A model generated the notes under the pieces. The model worked only from the letters and a program-made list of their open reading frames with translations. It was not told the origin of the DNA and made no database searches. Below, in pieces: positions 17,940 to 27,095 of a stretch of 64,000 nucleotides of DNA (the stretch's first letter is position 1; each line of letters starts with the position of its first letter). Made by a program: the position numbers and the translations under genes. This DNA is from Phycicoccus sp. Root101. GTDB taxonomy: Bacteria; Actinomycetota; Actinomycetes; Actinomycetales; Dermatophilaceae. The stretch covers positions 124,001 through 188,000 of the forward strand of contig NZ_LMCM01000005.1 in assembly GCF_001426245.1 (NCBI RefSeq). The letters run 5' to 3'.

Positions 17940-18554
17940 TCAGTCCGACCCCGGTGGGCACTGCGTGCCGGACGGCGTGCACACCCAGAAGTCTGCGCCG
18001 ACGGTCATGCGGTGCTTGACGAATCCGGATCGGTAGACGATCTCGTAACCCCGGTAGTGCCACGTTCCTGGCCTGGTCACCTTGGCACGGACGAGCACCT
18101 CGACGTACCCGGCGTCCTTGCCCACCCGTCGCTCAGGCAGCACGGCGTACTCCGCGGGGCTGCTGCGCACACCCTGCGCCACGTACTCGTACCCGTCGCC
18201 ATCGACCATGCCGATTCCCGAGGGGGATGCTGGCGCGACCTCGACCGCGGTGACCGTCAGCCCGGCGGCCTCGTCCCCCACGGAGACGGGACGGACGCTC
18301 TCGAGGTGAGCGGTGAACCAGCCGTGGTTCACGAGGAACGTCGAACCCTCCGTCACCTCCGAGCCGACGTCGCGCGAGACCCCCACGCCGTACCCCGGCG
18401 GGGGCCCGAGTGGTCCGTCACCGGTCCCGATCCCCAGCGCCGACAAGCCGATGCTCGCGACGGTCAGCAGCCCGAGGGCCGCAGGGCCCCGTCGGCGAGG
18501 AGCACGCGGTGCCCTCGCCGCAGTCCCCACGGGCTCGTGGATCGTTGCCCCCAT
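17940..18554 (-). CDS. single-pass membrane protein of unknown function
   Basis: 204 residues: about 22 charged cytoplasmic residues, a transmembrane helix at about 24-44 (ALGLLTVASIGLSALGIG), and an extracytoplasmic domain rich in beta strands and aromatic residues (FLVNHGWFTAHLESVRPV, GTWHYRGYEIVYRSG). Two cysteines near the C-terminus (VCTPSGTQCPPG) could form a disulfide. I do not recognise a family. The ATG at 18552-18554 is the only start that places the charged segment directly before the helix. It lies 17 bases downstream of the CoA-transferase stop, so both may be on one transcript. Confidence 0.65.
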   Translation of the reverse strand: MGATIHEPVGTAARAPRAPRRRGPAALGLLTVASIGLSALGIGTGDGPLGPPPGYGVGVSRDVGSEVTEGSTFLVNHGWFTAHLESVRPVSVGDEAAGLTVTAVEVAPASPSGIGMVDGDGYEYVAQGVRSSPAEYAVLPERRVGKDAGYVEVLVRAKVTRPGTWHYRGYEIVYRSGFVKHRMTVGADFWVCTPSGTQCPPGSD

Positions 18555-18571
18555 GGCGGGAGTATGGCGCG

Positions 18572-19741
18572 TCAGCCCAGCTCGTCGAGCCAGTTCCGGA
18601 TGGATTCGTCGTGCTGGCCCAACGTCGGCGGGGCGAGGTGCTCGGCCCGCCCACCGGCATACCCGTTGTCGTCGAAGCGGATCGGCGGTCCGGGGAGCTC
18701 GATGGGGCCGAGGACCGGGTGGTCGACCTCGATGACCAGTCCCTGCGAGCGGGTCTGGTCCCAGTCGTACACGCGGTCGATCGTGCGCACCTCGCCGGCG
18801 GGGATGCCGAGCGACGCGAGCCGGGGGAGCAGCTCGTCGAGCGGGTGGTCGGCGAACGCTGCGTTGAGGGTGGCGGTGACCTGGTCGCGGTTGACCGTGC
18901 GCTCGCGGTTGGTGCTCATGCCGGGAGCGGCCGGGTCGAGGTCGAACGCCCGGGCCAGCTTGACCCACAGCGACTCGCTGCCGCACGCGACCTGGATGTC
19001 GCCGTCCTTGCAGTGGAAGAGGCCGTAGGGGGACAGGCTCGGGTGGTGGTTGCCCTGCGCGCGGCCCACGTGGCCGGCGACCGTGTAGGCCGAGCCGTGG
19101 AAGGCGTGCGCGCCGACGACCGCGGCGAGCAGGCTGGTTCGGACCACCCGGCCGCGGCCGGTCCGGTCGCGCTCGTGCAGGGCTGCGACGACGCCGTACG
19201 CGCCGTACATGCCCGCGAGCAGGTCACCGATCGGCACGCCGACCCGCTGCGGGGTGTCGGCGTCGGGACCGGTGACGGACATGAGTCCGGCCTCGCCCTG
19301 GGCGATCTGGTCGTACCCGGCGCGGCCGCCCTGCGGACCGTCGTGGCCGAAGCCGCTGATCGACAGCACGACGAGGCGGGGGTTGAGCTCGTGCAGGCGT
19401 TCGACGGTGAAGCCGAGGCGGTCGAGGACGCCGGGGCGGAAGTTCTCCACGAGGACGTCCGACGCCCTGACCAGGCGGGTGAGCACGTCGCGGCCGTCGT
19501 CGGACTTGAGGTCGAGGGTGATCGACTCCTTGTTGCGGTTGGCGCTGAGGTAGTAGGTCGAGACCGGGTCGTCCTCCGGCCCGACGAAGGGTGGTCCCCA
19601 GCCGCGGGTGTCGTCACCGCTGCCCGGCGACTCGACCTTGATGACGCGGGCTCCCATGTCTCCCAGCATCATCGCCGCGTGCGGGCCGGCCAGGGCGCGG
19701 GACAGGTCGACGACGGTGATGTCCTCCAGCGGTGCGCTCAC
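18572..19741 (-). CDS. CaiB/BaiF-family (family III) CoA-transferase
   Basis: 389 residues of the interlocked-dimer family III CoA-transferases. Seen are VVDLSRALAGPHAAMMLGDMG at the N-terminus (shown in part), VENFRPGVLDRLG at about 98-110, SGFGHDGPQGGRAGYD at about 129-144 and the catalytic Asp173 in VPIGDLLAG. It moves CoA between acyl-CoA thioesters and a free acid; the acid is unknown. The next gene in the same direction is a metallo-hydrolase 38 bases upstream. Malonate, formate or carnitine-like substrates are all possible, and no neighbour decides between them. Confidence 0.88.
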   Translation of the reverse strand: MSAPLEDITVVDLSRALAGPHAAMMLGDMGARVIKVESPGSGDDTRGWGPPFVGPEDDPVSTYYLSANRNKESITLDLKSDDGRDVLTRLVRASDVLVENFRPGVLDRLGFTVERLHELNPRLVVLSISGFGHDGPQGGRAGYDQIAQGEAGLMSVTGPDADTPQRVGVPIGDLLAGMYGAYGVVAALHERDRTGRGRVVRTSLLAAVVGAHAFHGSAYTVAGHVGRAQGNHHPSLSPYGLFHCKDGDIQVACGSESLWVKLARAFDLDPAAPGMSTNRERTVNRDQVTATLNAAFADHPLDELLPRLASLGIPAGEVRTIDRVYDWDQTRSQGLVIEVDHPVLGPIELPGPPIRFDDNGYAGGRAEHLAPPTLGQHDESIRNWLDELG

Positions 19742-19779
19742 CGCGCCATCCTGTCAGGGCCCCAGCCGTCGTGGGGAGG

Positions 19780-20439
19780 TCATTCGGTCGGGGGCCGCCA
19801 CGGCTCGTGCTCGTGCGAGAGCCAGACCTCGTCGGGGTCGAGGTCGCGGATCAGCCGTTGGCCCTCGGTACGCGGCTCGTCGAGCTCGGAGAAGAAGACG
19901 GCCGTGTCACCGGCGATGACGACCGAGCGACCGCCCGCCTCGACGACGACGACCTGCGAACCGGGGGTGTGGCCGGGCGCCGGGACGAGCCGGATCCCGG
20001 GGAGCAGCTCGTGCGGTCCGTCGACGGGGACGTACTGGACGCCCGGCGCCTGGACCCAGTCCCGGATCGTGTAGTCGTCCTGACCCAGGGCGTCGTCGAG
20101 CTCGCGCCTCTGGACGTAGGTCGGCCGGTCGGGGAAGAGGTGGTTGCCACCACAGTGGTCGAAGTGCAGGTGCGTGTTGACGACCATGTCGATGCCCGCG
20201 ACGTCGAAGTCGGGCTGGCTGTCCAGGGGGAAGACACGCGGATCCATGTCGGCCACCGCAGGGTGCAGCCGGGTCATCCCGGTGTCGACCAGCACGCGCC
20301 CCTCGGGGTGGTCGATGACGTGGACGTAGACCGGCATGCGTCCGTCCTCGACGAGCAGCTCGGCAGCCAGGACCGGCGTGACCGTCACCGGCGACGGTTC
20401 GGGCGTTTCCTCGTCACCGGTGTCCGTGGACGTCACCAT
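19780..20439 (-). CDS. metallo-beta-lactamase-fold hydrolase (lactonase-like)
   Basis: 219 residues of the metallo-beta-lactamase fold. The dinuclear zinc motif NTHLHFDHCGG is present, with further ligands at PGHTPGSQ, IAGDTAV and LSHEHEP. The layout resembles N-acyl-homoserine lactonase and related small hydrolases, but substrate cannot be told. The ATG at 20437-20439 is chosen because GAGGAG at 20449-20454 sits 9 bases upstream; a nearer ATG at 20446 touches that site, and a GTG farther upstream lacks one. It is probably co-transcribed with the CoA-transferase. Confidence 0.82.
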   Translation of the reverse strand: MVTSTDTGDEETPEPSPVTVTPVLAAELLVEDGRMPVYVHVIDHPEGRVLVDTGMTRLHPAVADMDPRVFPLDSQPDFDVAGIDMVVNTHLHFDHCGGNHLFPDRPTYVQRRELDDALGQDDYTIRDWVQAPGVQYVPVDGPHELLPGIRLVPAPGHTPGSQVVVVEAGGRSVVIAGDTAVFFSELDEPRTEGQRLIRDLDPDEVWLSHEHEPWRPPTE

Positions 20440-20554
20440 GCGCTTCATCTCCTCGGGGTCAGGGTGCGGCCGGCACCGTGCTCTCCACACTATGACCGCG
20501 CGGTGACATCGAACTCATCGTCGGCGCCGGTCGGCGCCGGGCGCCCGTGGGCCG

Positions 20555-21196
20555 TCAGGTGGCGCCGGCGCGATGGGCCATGACGACGAGCTGAACGCGG
20601 TCGCGTGCCCCCAGCTTGGCCTGGATCCGGGACACGTGGGTCTTCACGGTCGTCTCGCCGATGAACAGCTGACGGGCGATCTCGGGGTTGGTGGCACCGC
20701 GGGCGACGAGCGTGAGGACCTCGGTCTCCCTGGGCGACAGCCGCGCGAGCACCTGCGCCGTCTCCGGGTGGGGCGGCGCGGGCCTGGCATTGACGAGGCG
20801 GTCCAGGACCTGCTTCTCGACGGCGGCCTCCCCGGCGGCCACGGATCGGATGGCGGCCACGAGTGATGCCCGTGGCGTGTCCTTGAGGAGGTACCCGCTG
20901 GCCCCGGCCCGGAGCGCGGCGAGGACCAGGTCGTCCGCGCCGAAGGTCGTCAGGATGATGATCCTGGTGGCGGAACCGGACTCGACGATCTGCCGGGTCG
21001 CCTCGATGCCGTCGACGTCGGGCATGCGGATGTCCATGAGGGCGATGTCCGGTGCGAGAGTGGTCACCAGTCCCACGGCCTCGGCTCCGTCGGCGGCGGT
21101 GCCGACAACAGCGAAGTCGGCCTCGGCATCGAGGATCGCCGCGATGCCGTCGCGGATGAGGATCTGGTCGTCGACGACGACGAGGGTCGTCGTCAT
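20555..21196 (-). CDS. NarL/LuxR-family response regulator
   Basis: 213 residues: receiver domain at 1-120 with acidic Asp9/Asp10, phospho-acceptor Asp55 in MDIRMPD and Lys in YLLKD, then a LuxR-type DNA-binding domain at about 148-205 (LSPRETEVLTLVARGATNPE, with a helix-turn-helix reading GETTVKTHVSRI). It is the output half of a two-component system with the histidine kinase whose stop overlaps its start (ATGA). Its targets are unknown; the divergent lipoprotein-lipid cassette 165 bases beyond the kinase is the nearest candidate. Confidence 0.94.
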   Translation of the reverse strand: MTTTLVVVDDQILIRDGIAAILDAEADFAVVGTAADGAEAVGLVTTLAPDIALMDIRMPDVDGIEATRQIVESGSATRIIILTTFGADDLVLAALRAGASGYLLKDTPRASLVAAIRSVAAGEAAVEKQVLDRLVNARPAPPHPETAQVLARLSPRETEVLTLVARGATNPEIARQLFIGETTVKTHVSRIQAKLGARDRVQLVVMAHRAGAT

Positions 21197-22341
21197 CGGC
21201 CTCCCGCCACGGGAAGGACTGCCCGGACGCGGTACCCACCCTCGGGCCGTGGCCCGGTCGTGAGCATCCCACCACAGGCGGTCACCCGCTCCTGCATGCC
21301 AGACAGCCCGTACCCACCGCCCACGGCCGGCTCGTCGATGCCGACGGCCGCCTCCGTGTCGTTCTGCACCTCGATGAGCAACAGATCGGCCTGCCGGGTG
21401 ACGTCGACGGTCGTCTGCGACGTCCGTGCGTGCCGCAGCGAGTTCGTCAGCGCCTCCTGCACCACCCGGTATGCCGCGGCCGACGCCTCCGGGGTGAGCT
21501 GAGGGTCGCCATCCGGCAGCTGGAGGGTGACGTGGAGCCCCGACTCGCGCATCCGGTGGACGAGCTCGGGGATGTCGGGCCAGGTCGGCGTCAAGGCCGC
21601 AGCATCGGCCGATGTCGGGTCCCGGAGCTCCTCGAGCAGGCGACGGGTCTCTCCCAGGGCGGTGCGTCCGGTCTCCTGCACGCGTCGCAGGGCTTCCTCT
21701 GCGCGCTCTGGGTCCGACGTCATGAACAACCGTGCCAGCTCGGTCTGCACGACGACGACACTGAGGCTGTGGGACACCACGTCGTGCACCTCCCTGGCGA
21801 GGCTGACGCGCTGCTCCGCCGCATGCATACGGGACTGCGCGGCGACGGCCTGGGTCACCCGCTCGCGCAGGATCCGTTCCCGGCGGAAGGCTGCGCCGAG
21901 CGCAAAGATCCACACGGCGTTGAGTCCCCAGGCCCAGGCGTTCGCGACATGGACCTCCGGGTGGGCCGCCAGCCACAGCAGCAGCGGCACCTCCGGAAGG
22001 GCGACGGCGGCATACCTCAGGGGCGTGGTGCCGTACCGGCCGCAGGCGAAGACCGCCACGACGACGAGGTAGGTCTCCGACAGCAGGATCGCGTTGTAGG
22101 CCGTCGTCGTCGTCGCCACCACCGACGTGACGACCACGAGCAGAGCCCACTCGGGTCGGGTCCGGCGCACCAATAGTGCGGCGCTGCAGAACGTCACCGC
22201 GACGACGAAGGGCCACCGTGGTCCGTGCACCGGAAGGGCGCGGACGTTCAACGGGTCCCACAGTTCGAGCAGGCCCGCCACCCAGAGGGCCCCGGGGACC
22301 GCCCAGTCCCGCCACGTCAGACGCCGGACAAGCCCCGACAT
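21193..22341 (-). CDS. sensor histidine kinase (NarL-type partner)
   Basis: 382 residues. Four or five transmembrane helices fill residues 12-150, followed by a dimerisation domain with the phospho-accepting His186 in REVHDVVSHSLS and a C-terminal ATPase domain (VVQEALTNSLRHA as N-box, GGGYGLSGMQERV as G-box). It is a HisKA_3-class kinase of the DesK/LiaS-like layout with no large extracellular sensor domain, so it probably senses the membrane itself. It is translationally coupled to the response regulator. Confidence 0.93.
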   Translation of the reverse strand: MSGLVRRLTWRDWAVPGALWVAGLLELWDPLNVRALPVHGPRWPFVVAVTFCSAALLVRRTRPEWALLVVVTSVVATTTTAYNAILLSETYLVVVAVFACGRYGTTPLRYAAVALPEVPLLLWLAAHPEVHVANAWAWGLNAVWIFALGAAFRRERILRERVTQAVAAQSRMHAAEQRVSLAREVHDVVSHSLSVVVVQTELARLFMTSDPERAEEALRRVQETGRTALGETRRLLEELRDPTSADAAALTPTWPDIPELVHRMRESGLHVTLQLPDGDPQLTPEASAAAYRVVQEALTNSLRHARTSQTTVDVTRQADLLLIEVQNDTEAAVGIDEPAVGGGYGLSGMQERVTACGGMLTTGPRPEGGYRVRAVLPVAGGR

Positions 22342-22505
22342 GAGCCAAGGCTACGCGGGTGTGGAGGTGTCGGTGGTCCTCCTGTGGTCCACAGGACGCT
22401 CATCCCGTACGCCGACGAGGACGGACCTCGTGGGCGACGCGGCCCGCGCTCCCGCAGAGCCACCATTCACTCCTCCCCGCCGGAACGACCACCCCTGGAG
22501 GACCG

Positions 22506-23606
22506 ATGCGCACCGGGTGCCCGATCGTCGCTGCCATGGCGGCAAGCGTTGTCGCCATCTCACTGTCCGCCTGCGGTGCTGCTCCCGGCGGTGACTCCTC
22601 CTTCCGCGCGGGGAGCGCCCTGCCCCAGCGCGAGGTGGACTCGGTCATCGCCCAGGTCCGTGCCACCGGGAAGCCCGCGTACTACCTGGGGACCACGGTC
22701 GACGACCTTCCGCTGACGGTCCTGGACCTCGTCGAGGAGGACGCCCCGACTCTTCAGGTGGAGGCGGACTACGGCAGCTGCCAGCCGTCAGGCGACGGGG
22801 GTTGCGCCGATCCTGTCGTCGTCTCGACCTCCGACCGTCCGCCGGACGTCTTCGGCACCCACTGCCTTCGCCTCGAACCCCAGCTGGGAGTCCCCGCAGG
22901 TGTCGTCATGGGCGAGCTCACGCTGGTCACTGGGGAGGTGGTCGTGACCGTGTCCGACATGCGCGGACGCGACGACCATGACGACGGCATCCGGTCGGCC
23001 CTCGCCCTGCTGCCTCGGCTCCGCGCGCTGGGCGAGACCGGGCCGCCCACCGCTCTGCCGCTCCCCAGCAAGGCGTCCGCCGCCTGGATGGACGAGGTCT
23101 GTGGTACCCGCCCGGGGGGAGAGGTGTCCCACGACCCCGACAGCCAGCCCGTTCCTACGGTCCCCGACCACGTCCCGGACTTCACGGTCGAGCGTCTCGG
23201 GGGCGGGACGCTGAGCTGGGCCGACTACCGCGGGAAGACGGTCGTCATCGCGGTCGGCACGGTGGCGCAGGTGTCGGCCGCCGTGGTGCGTCTCCGGCCT
23301 CTGGTGGCCAAGGCGCCCTCGCATCCGACCCTCCTCGGTCTGGTCACGGACCCGACCGGGGACAAGTTCAACCCTCGGCCTGTGAAGGACATCGAACGCG
23401 AGGCGGGCCCCCTGCCGGCCGCCGTCGGGTATGCCGCGGTGCCCATGTCGGCAGTGTGGTTCCTCGACGCTGCCGCCGACTCGGGTGGAACACCGTTGGA
23501 CAGTGGCACCATCGCGTTCGTCGACCGGGCCGGGGACGTGGTGGAGTTCGCGCAGCCGTCGACGCCCGAGGCCCCGCTCTCGGAGTGGGCTCGTGCGTTG
23601 GGCTGA
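22506..23606 (+). CDS. lipoprotein with a cysteine-less TlpA/thioredoxin-like C-terminal domain
   Basis: 366 residues. The signal peptide ends in the lipobox LSAC with Cys23 as lipidation site. Residues about 215-366 read like a TlpA/AhpC-TSA fold (VPDFTVERLGGGTLSWADYR, GKTVVIAVGTVAQVSAAVVR), but where the redox CXXC should be there is GTVAQV, so it cannot act as a disulfide reductase. The N-terminal half is not recognised. GGAGG lies just before the ATG at 22506. Its end overlaps the next gene, a lipid-synthesis enzyme, which suggests a role at the membrane surface. Confidence 0.75.
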   Translation: MRTGCPIVAAMAASVVAISLSACGAAPGGDSSFRAGSALPQREVDSVIAQVRATGKPAYYLGTTVDDLPLTVLDLVEEDAPTLQVEADYGSCQPSGDGGCADPVVVSTSDRPPDVFGTHCLRLEPQLGVPAGVVMGELTLVTGEVVVTVSDMRGRDDHDDGIRSALALLPRLRALGETGPPTALPLPSKASAAWMDEVCGTRPGGEVSHDPDSQPVPTVPDHVPDFTVERLGGGTLSWADYRGKTVVIAVGTVAQVSAAVVRLRPLVAKAPSHPTLLGLVTDPTGDKFNPRPVKDIEREAGPLPAAVGYAAVPMSAVWFLDAAADSGGTPLDSGTIAFVDRAGDVVEFAQPSTPEAPLSEWARALG

Positions 23607-24213
23607 GGTGTGGGCCCCCGTTGCGGTACCGCCGTCCACACGAGAGGTCGCCCACGAGCCGGCTCTCACGCTCCCGAACGCCGTCACCGTCCTGCGCACG
23701 GTCCTGTCCATCGTCCTGGCGTTGAGGGCGGTGGCCACGGACAGCGGGATCCTGTTGGCCGCGGCGTATCTCGTCTACTGGATCGGAGACATGGCCGACG
23801 GCGAGGTGGCCCGACGCCTGGGCCTCGAGACGAGGATCGGGGCCGTCTTCGACATCGTCGCCGACCGTGCCAACAGCCTGCTGTGCGCAGCGTGCTTCGT
23901 GGCCGTCGACCCGCGGACGATCGTCCCGATCAGCATCTACGTCGTGGAGTTCGCGGTCGTCGACACCATGTTGTCCCTGGGGTTCCTGGCCTTCGAGATC
24001 AAGGGCCCCAACGACTTCCACACCGTCGACCTGGCACTGTGGCGTTGGAACTGGTCTCGGCCCGCCAAGGCCGTGAACACCTCGGTCATCGTGCTGGCCT
24101 GCCTCGCGGGTCACGCCGGGCTCGCGACCGTCCTCGCCTCTGGCGTGCTCCTCGGCAAGCTGTGGTCCTGCGCACGGCTGCGTCGCCTCACCACCCGGGT
24201 TCGCGCGACATGA
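23593..24213 (+). CDS. CDP-alcohol phosphatidyltransferase
   Basis: 206 residues with about six transmembrane helices. The full catalytic signature D-x2-D-G-x2-A-R-x8-G-x3-D-x3-D is present at Asp66, Asp69, Gly70, Ala73, Arg74, Gly83, Asp87 and Asp91. It joins a CDP-linked lipid to an alcohol headgroup in the inner membrane. Which alcohol (inositol phosphate, glycerol phosphate, serine) cannot be told. The GTG at 23593 overlaps the lipoprotein end by 14 bases and has GGAG 8 bases before it; a GTG at 23608 is the alternative. Its stop overlaps the next start (ATGA). Confidence 0.87.
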   Translation: MRWAEVWAPVAVPPSTREVAHEPALTLPNAVTVLRTVLSIVLALRAVATDSGILLAAAYLVYWIGDMADGEVARRLGLETRIGAVFDIVADRANSLLCAACFVAVDPRTIVPISIYVVEFAVVDTMLSLGFLAFEIKGPNDFHTVDLALWRWNWSRPAKAVNTSVIVLACLAGHAGLATVLASGVLLGKLWSCARLRRLTTRVRAT

Positions 24214-24767
24214 ACGGCGACGCGCCGTGGACGGACGTTGGTCTGGCCCTGGGCCTGTTCGGCGGCGGGCTCGCGTCAGGTCTCGTCCCCGTGGTTAACG
24301 CCGAGGCGATCCTGGCTGCGACGGTGGCTGGCCGACCGCCGGCCTGGATGCTGCTCGTGCTCGGCCTGACCTCCGGTCAGAGCACGGCCAAGGTGCTCAT
24401 CTACCTCACGGCCCGCGACGGCCCGGCGGGCCTCCAACACCTCCCCCAGGTGAGGGGCGGATTCAGGCACCCCCGTTCGGGGACATCGAGTGCGGGGTCA
24501 AGACGCGCTGGGACCCCGCGGGCGCTCAGAGCCGGATGGGCGTGGTCCCTGCAGCGCCTGCGCACGCCCGTTGCGGGGACGACCGTGGTGGCCACGAGCG
24601 CCCTCGTGGGTCTCCCACCGCTGGCCGTGGTCAGCGCGATGGCGGGTATGGCGCGCCTGCGGCTCGCGTTGTTCGTCCCGGCATGCTTCGTCGGACGACT
24701 GGCCCGCTTCACGCTCATCGCCTGGCCACTCGCGCGTCTGATCGAACAGGGCGCCCCTCCGCGGTGA
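24210..24767 (+). CDS. membrane protein, possibly VTT/DedA-like
   Basis: 185 residues with hydrophobic segments at about 9-40, 46-66, 122-150 and 152-178, separated by an Arg/Gly-rich loop at about 75-110. The pattern of an acidic residue inside the first hydrophobic hairpin (VNAEAILAA) followed by GQSTAKVLIYLTARDG is reminiscent of the VTT/DedA lipid-scramblase-like family, but the match is weak. It starts inside the stop codon of the phosphatidyltransferase, so the three genes from 22506 form one coupled cassette. A role in moving the lipid made by its neighbour is inference. Confidence 0.6.
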   Translation: MNGDAPWTDVGLALGLFGGGLASGLVPVVNAEAILAATVAGRPPAWMLLVLGLTSGQSTAKVLIYLTARDGPAGLQHLPQVRGGFRHPRSGTSSAGSRRAGTPRALRAGWAWSLQRLRTPVAGTTVVATSALVGLPPLAVVSAMAGMARLRLALFVPACFVGRLARFTLIAWPLARLIEQGAPPR

Positions 24768-24808
24768 GCGAGCTCATCTCCGCAGCACGGACGACGACCC
24801 GCACGGCA

Positions 24809-25933
24809 CTACGAGGTCCCGAGGTGGGCCTCGAGGCGGGCGACGGCGCCCTCGACGTCGGTCAGCTTGTCGAGGCCGAACAACCCGAGGCGGAACGTCG
24901 AGAAGTCGTCGCGTTCGCCACACATCAGCGGCACGCCCGCCGCGACCTGCATGCCGCCCTGCTTGAACTTCGCCCCGGTCTTGACCTCGGGATCGTCCGT
25001 GAACGACACCACGACGCTCGACGCGGCGAAGCCTTCTGCTGCGACAGAAGGGAACCCGCGCTCGGTCATCAGCGCACGCACTCTGCTGCCGAGCGATCTC
25101 TGCGCCTGCTTGAGGGAGTCCAGCCCCAGCGACCGGGTCTCGAGCATGATGGCGGCGTCGCGCGCGAGGGAGTCGGTGGGCATGGTCGCGTGGTACGGCG
25201 TCTGTCCCTGCAGGTACGCCTCGCTGATCGTGAGCCACTTCTGGAGGTCGACCGCGAAGCTGGTCGACGTCGTCGCCATCACCCGTTCACGCCCGGCCTC
25301 CGACAGCATGACGAACCCCGCGCACGGCGAACCGCTCCACCCCTTCTGCGGCGCGCTGAGCAGCACGTCGACGTGCAGGTCGGTCATGTCGGCCCAGAGC
25401 GCGCCGGAGGCGATGCAGTCGAGCACGAACAGCCCGCCCACCGCGTGGGTCGCGTCCGCGACGGCCCGGACGTACTCGTCGGGCAACAGGATGCCGGCCG
25501 CGGTCTCGACGTGCGCCGCGAAGACCACCTCGGGTCGGTCCCGCTCGATGGCGGCCACCACCTCGGCGACGGGGGCCGGCGTCCACGGGGCCTGCGGTTC
25601 GTCCGAGGCCGGACGCGCGCGGCACACGGTCGTCTCGCTGGCGACGGAGCCGGCGTCGAGGATCTGTGACCACCGGTACGAGAACAGGCCGTTGCGCACG
25701 ACGAGGCACCGGCGGCCCGTGGCCAGCTGGCGTGCGACTGCCTCCATCGCGTAGGTGCCGCCGCCCGGGACCACGGCCACGGTGTGCGCGGAGTAGGTCG
25801 TGCGCAGCACGTCGATGATGTCCTGCATCACGCCGACGAACCGCTTCGACATGTGGTTCAGGGATCGGTCGGTGAAGACCACCGAGTACTCGAGCAGGCC
25901 GTCGGGGTCGATCTCGGGGCGGGGAAGAGTCAC
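24809..25933 (-). CDS. class V aminotransferase (alanine-glyoxylate/serine-pyruvate type)
   Basis: 374 residues of fold-type I, class V. PGGGTYAMEAVAR at 56-68 binds the cofactor phosphate region and Lys197 in SAPQKGWSGSP carries the pyridoxal phosphate. Relatives use glyoxylate or pyruvate as amino acceptor; some (PucG) work in purine ureide breakdown. The neighbourhood contains nitrogen-heterocycle genes, but none directly joined to this one, so the substrate is open. The GTG at 25931-25933 is a tentative start because the ribosome binding site before it is weak. Confidence 0.82.
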   Translation of the reverse strand: MTLPRPEIDPDGLLEYSVVFTDRSLNHMSKRFVGVMQDIIDVLRTTYSAHTVAVVPGGGTYAMEAVARQLATGRRCLVVRNGLFSYRWSQILDAGSVASETTVCRARPASDEPQAPWTPAPVAEVVAAIERDRPEVVFAAHVETAAGILLPDEYVRAVADATHAVGGLFVLDCIASGALWADMTDLHVDVLLSAPQKGWSGSPCAGFVMLSEAGRERVMATTSTSFAVDLQKWLTISEAYLQGQTPYHATMPTDSLARDAAIMLETRSLGLDSLKQAQRSLGSRVRALMTERGFPSVAAEGFAASSVVVSFTDDPEVKTGAKFKQGGMQVAAGVPLMCGERDDFSTFRLGLFGLDKLTDVEGAVARLEAHLGTS

Positions 25934-26062
25934 CTCTGCAGGTTGCCACACCGGACGTGGACGTGCGGCCCGGTGGGATGTCGAGAACGACGTGCCCGCT
26001 CCGTTCCAGGGGTGCGCGGCGGCACCCGCCGTCGACCACCAGTCCGTTGGAGGATGATCGTC

Positions 26063-26503
26063 ATGACCCAGCTCAAGAGCTTCGACCACGTCGGTGTCAC
26101 CGTCGCCGACCTCGACACCGCAGTGGACTTCTTCGTCGGCCTGGGGCTCGAGCTCGAGGGGCGCACGTTCGTCGAGGGCGAGTTCCTCGACACCGTGTGC
26201 GGGATCCCTGGCTCGCGCACCGAGGTCGCGATGCTGAGGCCGCCCGGGGGTGGCACCGCCCTCGAGCTCGCGCGGTTCGTCCGGCCCGACCACACGCCCG
26301 GCTCGCCGAACGCGATGGCCACCGAGCTCGGCCTGCGCAACGTCTGCTTCGTCGTCGAGGACCTCCAGTCGATCGTCGACCGGTTGGCCGCGGAGGGGTA
26401 CGGACTGGTCGGAGGTGTCGGACGCTACGAGGACACGTGGCTGATGGCGTACGTCCGAGGCCCGGAGGGCATCGTCGTCTCCCTCACCGAGCGACTCGGG
26501 TGA
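26063..26503 (+). CDS. VOC/glyoxalase-fold protein
   Basis: 146 residues forming two beta-alpha-beta-beta-beta units of the vicinal oxygen chelate fold. The first starts with FDHVGVTVADLDTAVDFFVG, the second with RNVCFVVEDLQSIVDRL; His at 8 (DHV) and Glu near the C-terminus (PEGIVVSL) are candidate metal ligands. Substrate is unknown. The ATG at 26063 has GGAGG 9 bases upstream; an ATG at 26054 is directly against that site and less likely. It overlaps the end of the convergent gene by 20 bases. Confidence 0.8.
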   Translation: MTQLKSFDHVGVTVADLDTAVDFFVGLGLELEGRTFVEGEFLDTVCGIPGSRTEVAMLRPPGGGTALELARFVRPDHTPGSPNAMATELGLRNVCFVVEDLQSIVDRLAAEGYGLVGGVGRYEDTWLMAYVRGPEGIVVSLTERLG

Positions 26504-27095
26504 CGGCCCTCACCAGACCGACGAGGACCCAGAGGACGACGCCCAGCACGACGACCATGGGGATGATGTTCAACAGGCTGGGACCGAAGATCCTCACGGC
26601 CACCTCGCCGACAGCGGCGTAGCCGACGGTCGTGGCTGGGAAGAGGAGTGCAGAGGTCACTCGCTGCCGCGTGGTCCATCCCGGCGCGAGCATCGACAGG
26701 ACGACAGCGATGCCCCAGGGGATGACGAGGAGCGTGCCCAGCGCGATGATCTCGAAGGGTGCCGTGACGCTCCACGACCAGAGGGTCACCAGGGCGATAC
26801 CCAGTCCGTTGATGCACGAAGCGGCGATGCCCAGCCAGGTCGATCGGACGGATGCCCCCGGCCTCGGTATGGCGCGGCCGGCCCAGGCCTCGTCGGCGAC
26901 GGACTGGGGGCTGCCGAGGTCGGTGAGCACGCGCCGTACGTCGTCGTCGCTGGCACCGGGTGGCAGGGAGCCGTCGAGGTGCTCACGGACCCCGGCGAGG
27001 ACCTCGGCGCGTTCGCCGGGATCGATGCCGTGCAGCAGCAGCTCGAGGTCGCGCAGCCACGCCTCGGTCAACGGGTGGGTCGTGGACGAGCTCAT
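26484..27095 (-). CDS. HAAS-domain membrane protein, PadR partner
   Basis: 203 residues. The N-terminal 60 or so residues form the HAAS-type domain (WLRDLELLLHGIDPGERAEV, ending VLTDLGSPQSVADEA) that in this family interacts with PadR regulators; four transmembrane helices follow at about 88-110, 115-135, 148-165 and 175-198. It starts inside the stop codon of the PadR gene (ATGA), the standard arrangement. It probably senses membrane stress together with PadR; no target genes can be named. Confidence 0.83.
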   Translation of the reverse strand: MSSSTTHPLTEAWLRDLELLLHGIDPGERAEVLAGVREHLDGSLPPGASDDDVRRVLTDLGSPQSVADEAWAGRAIPRPGASVRSTWLGIAASCINGLGIALVTLWSWSVTAPFEIIALGTLLVIPWGIAVVLSMLAPGWTTRQRVTSALLFPATTVGYAAVGEVAVRIFGPSLLNIIPMVVVLGVVLWVLVGLVRAVTRVAR

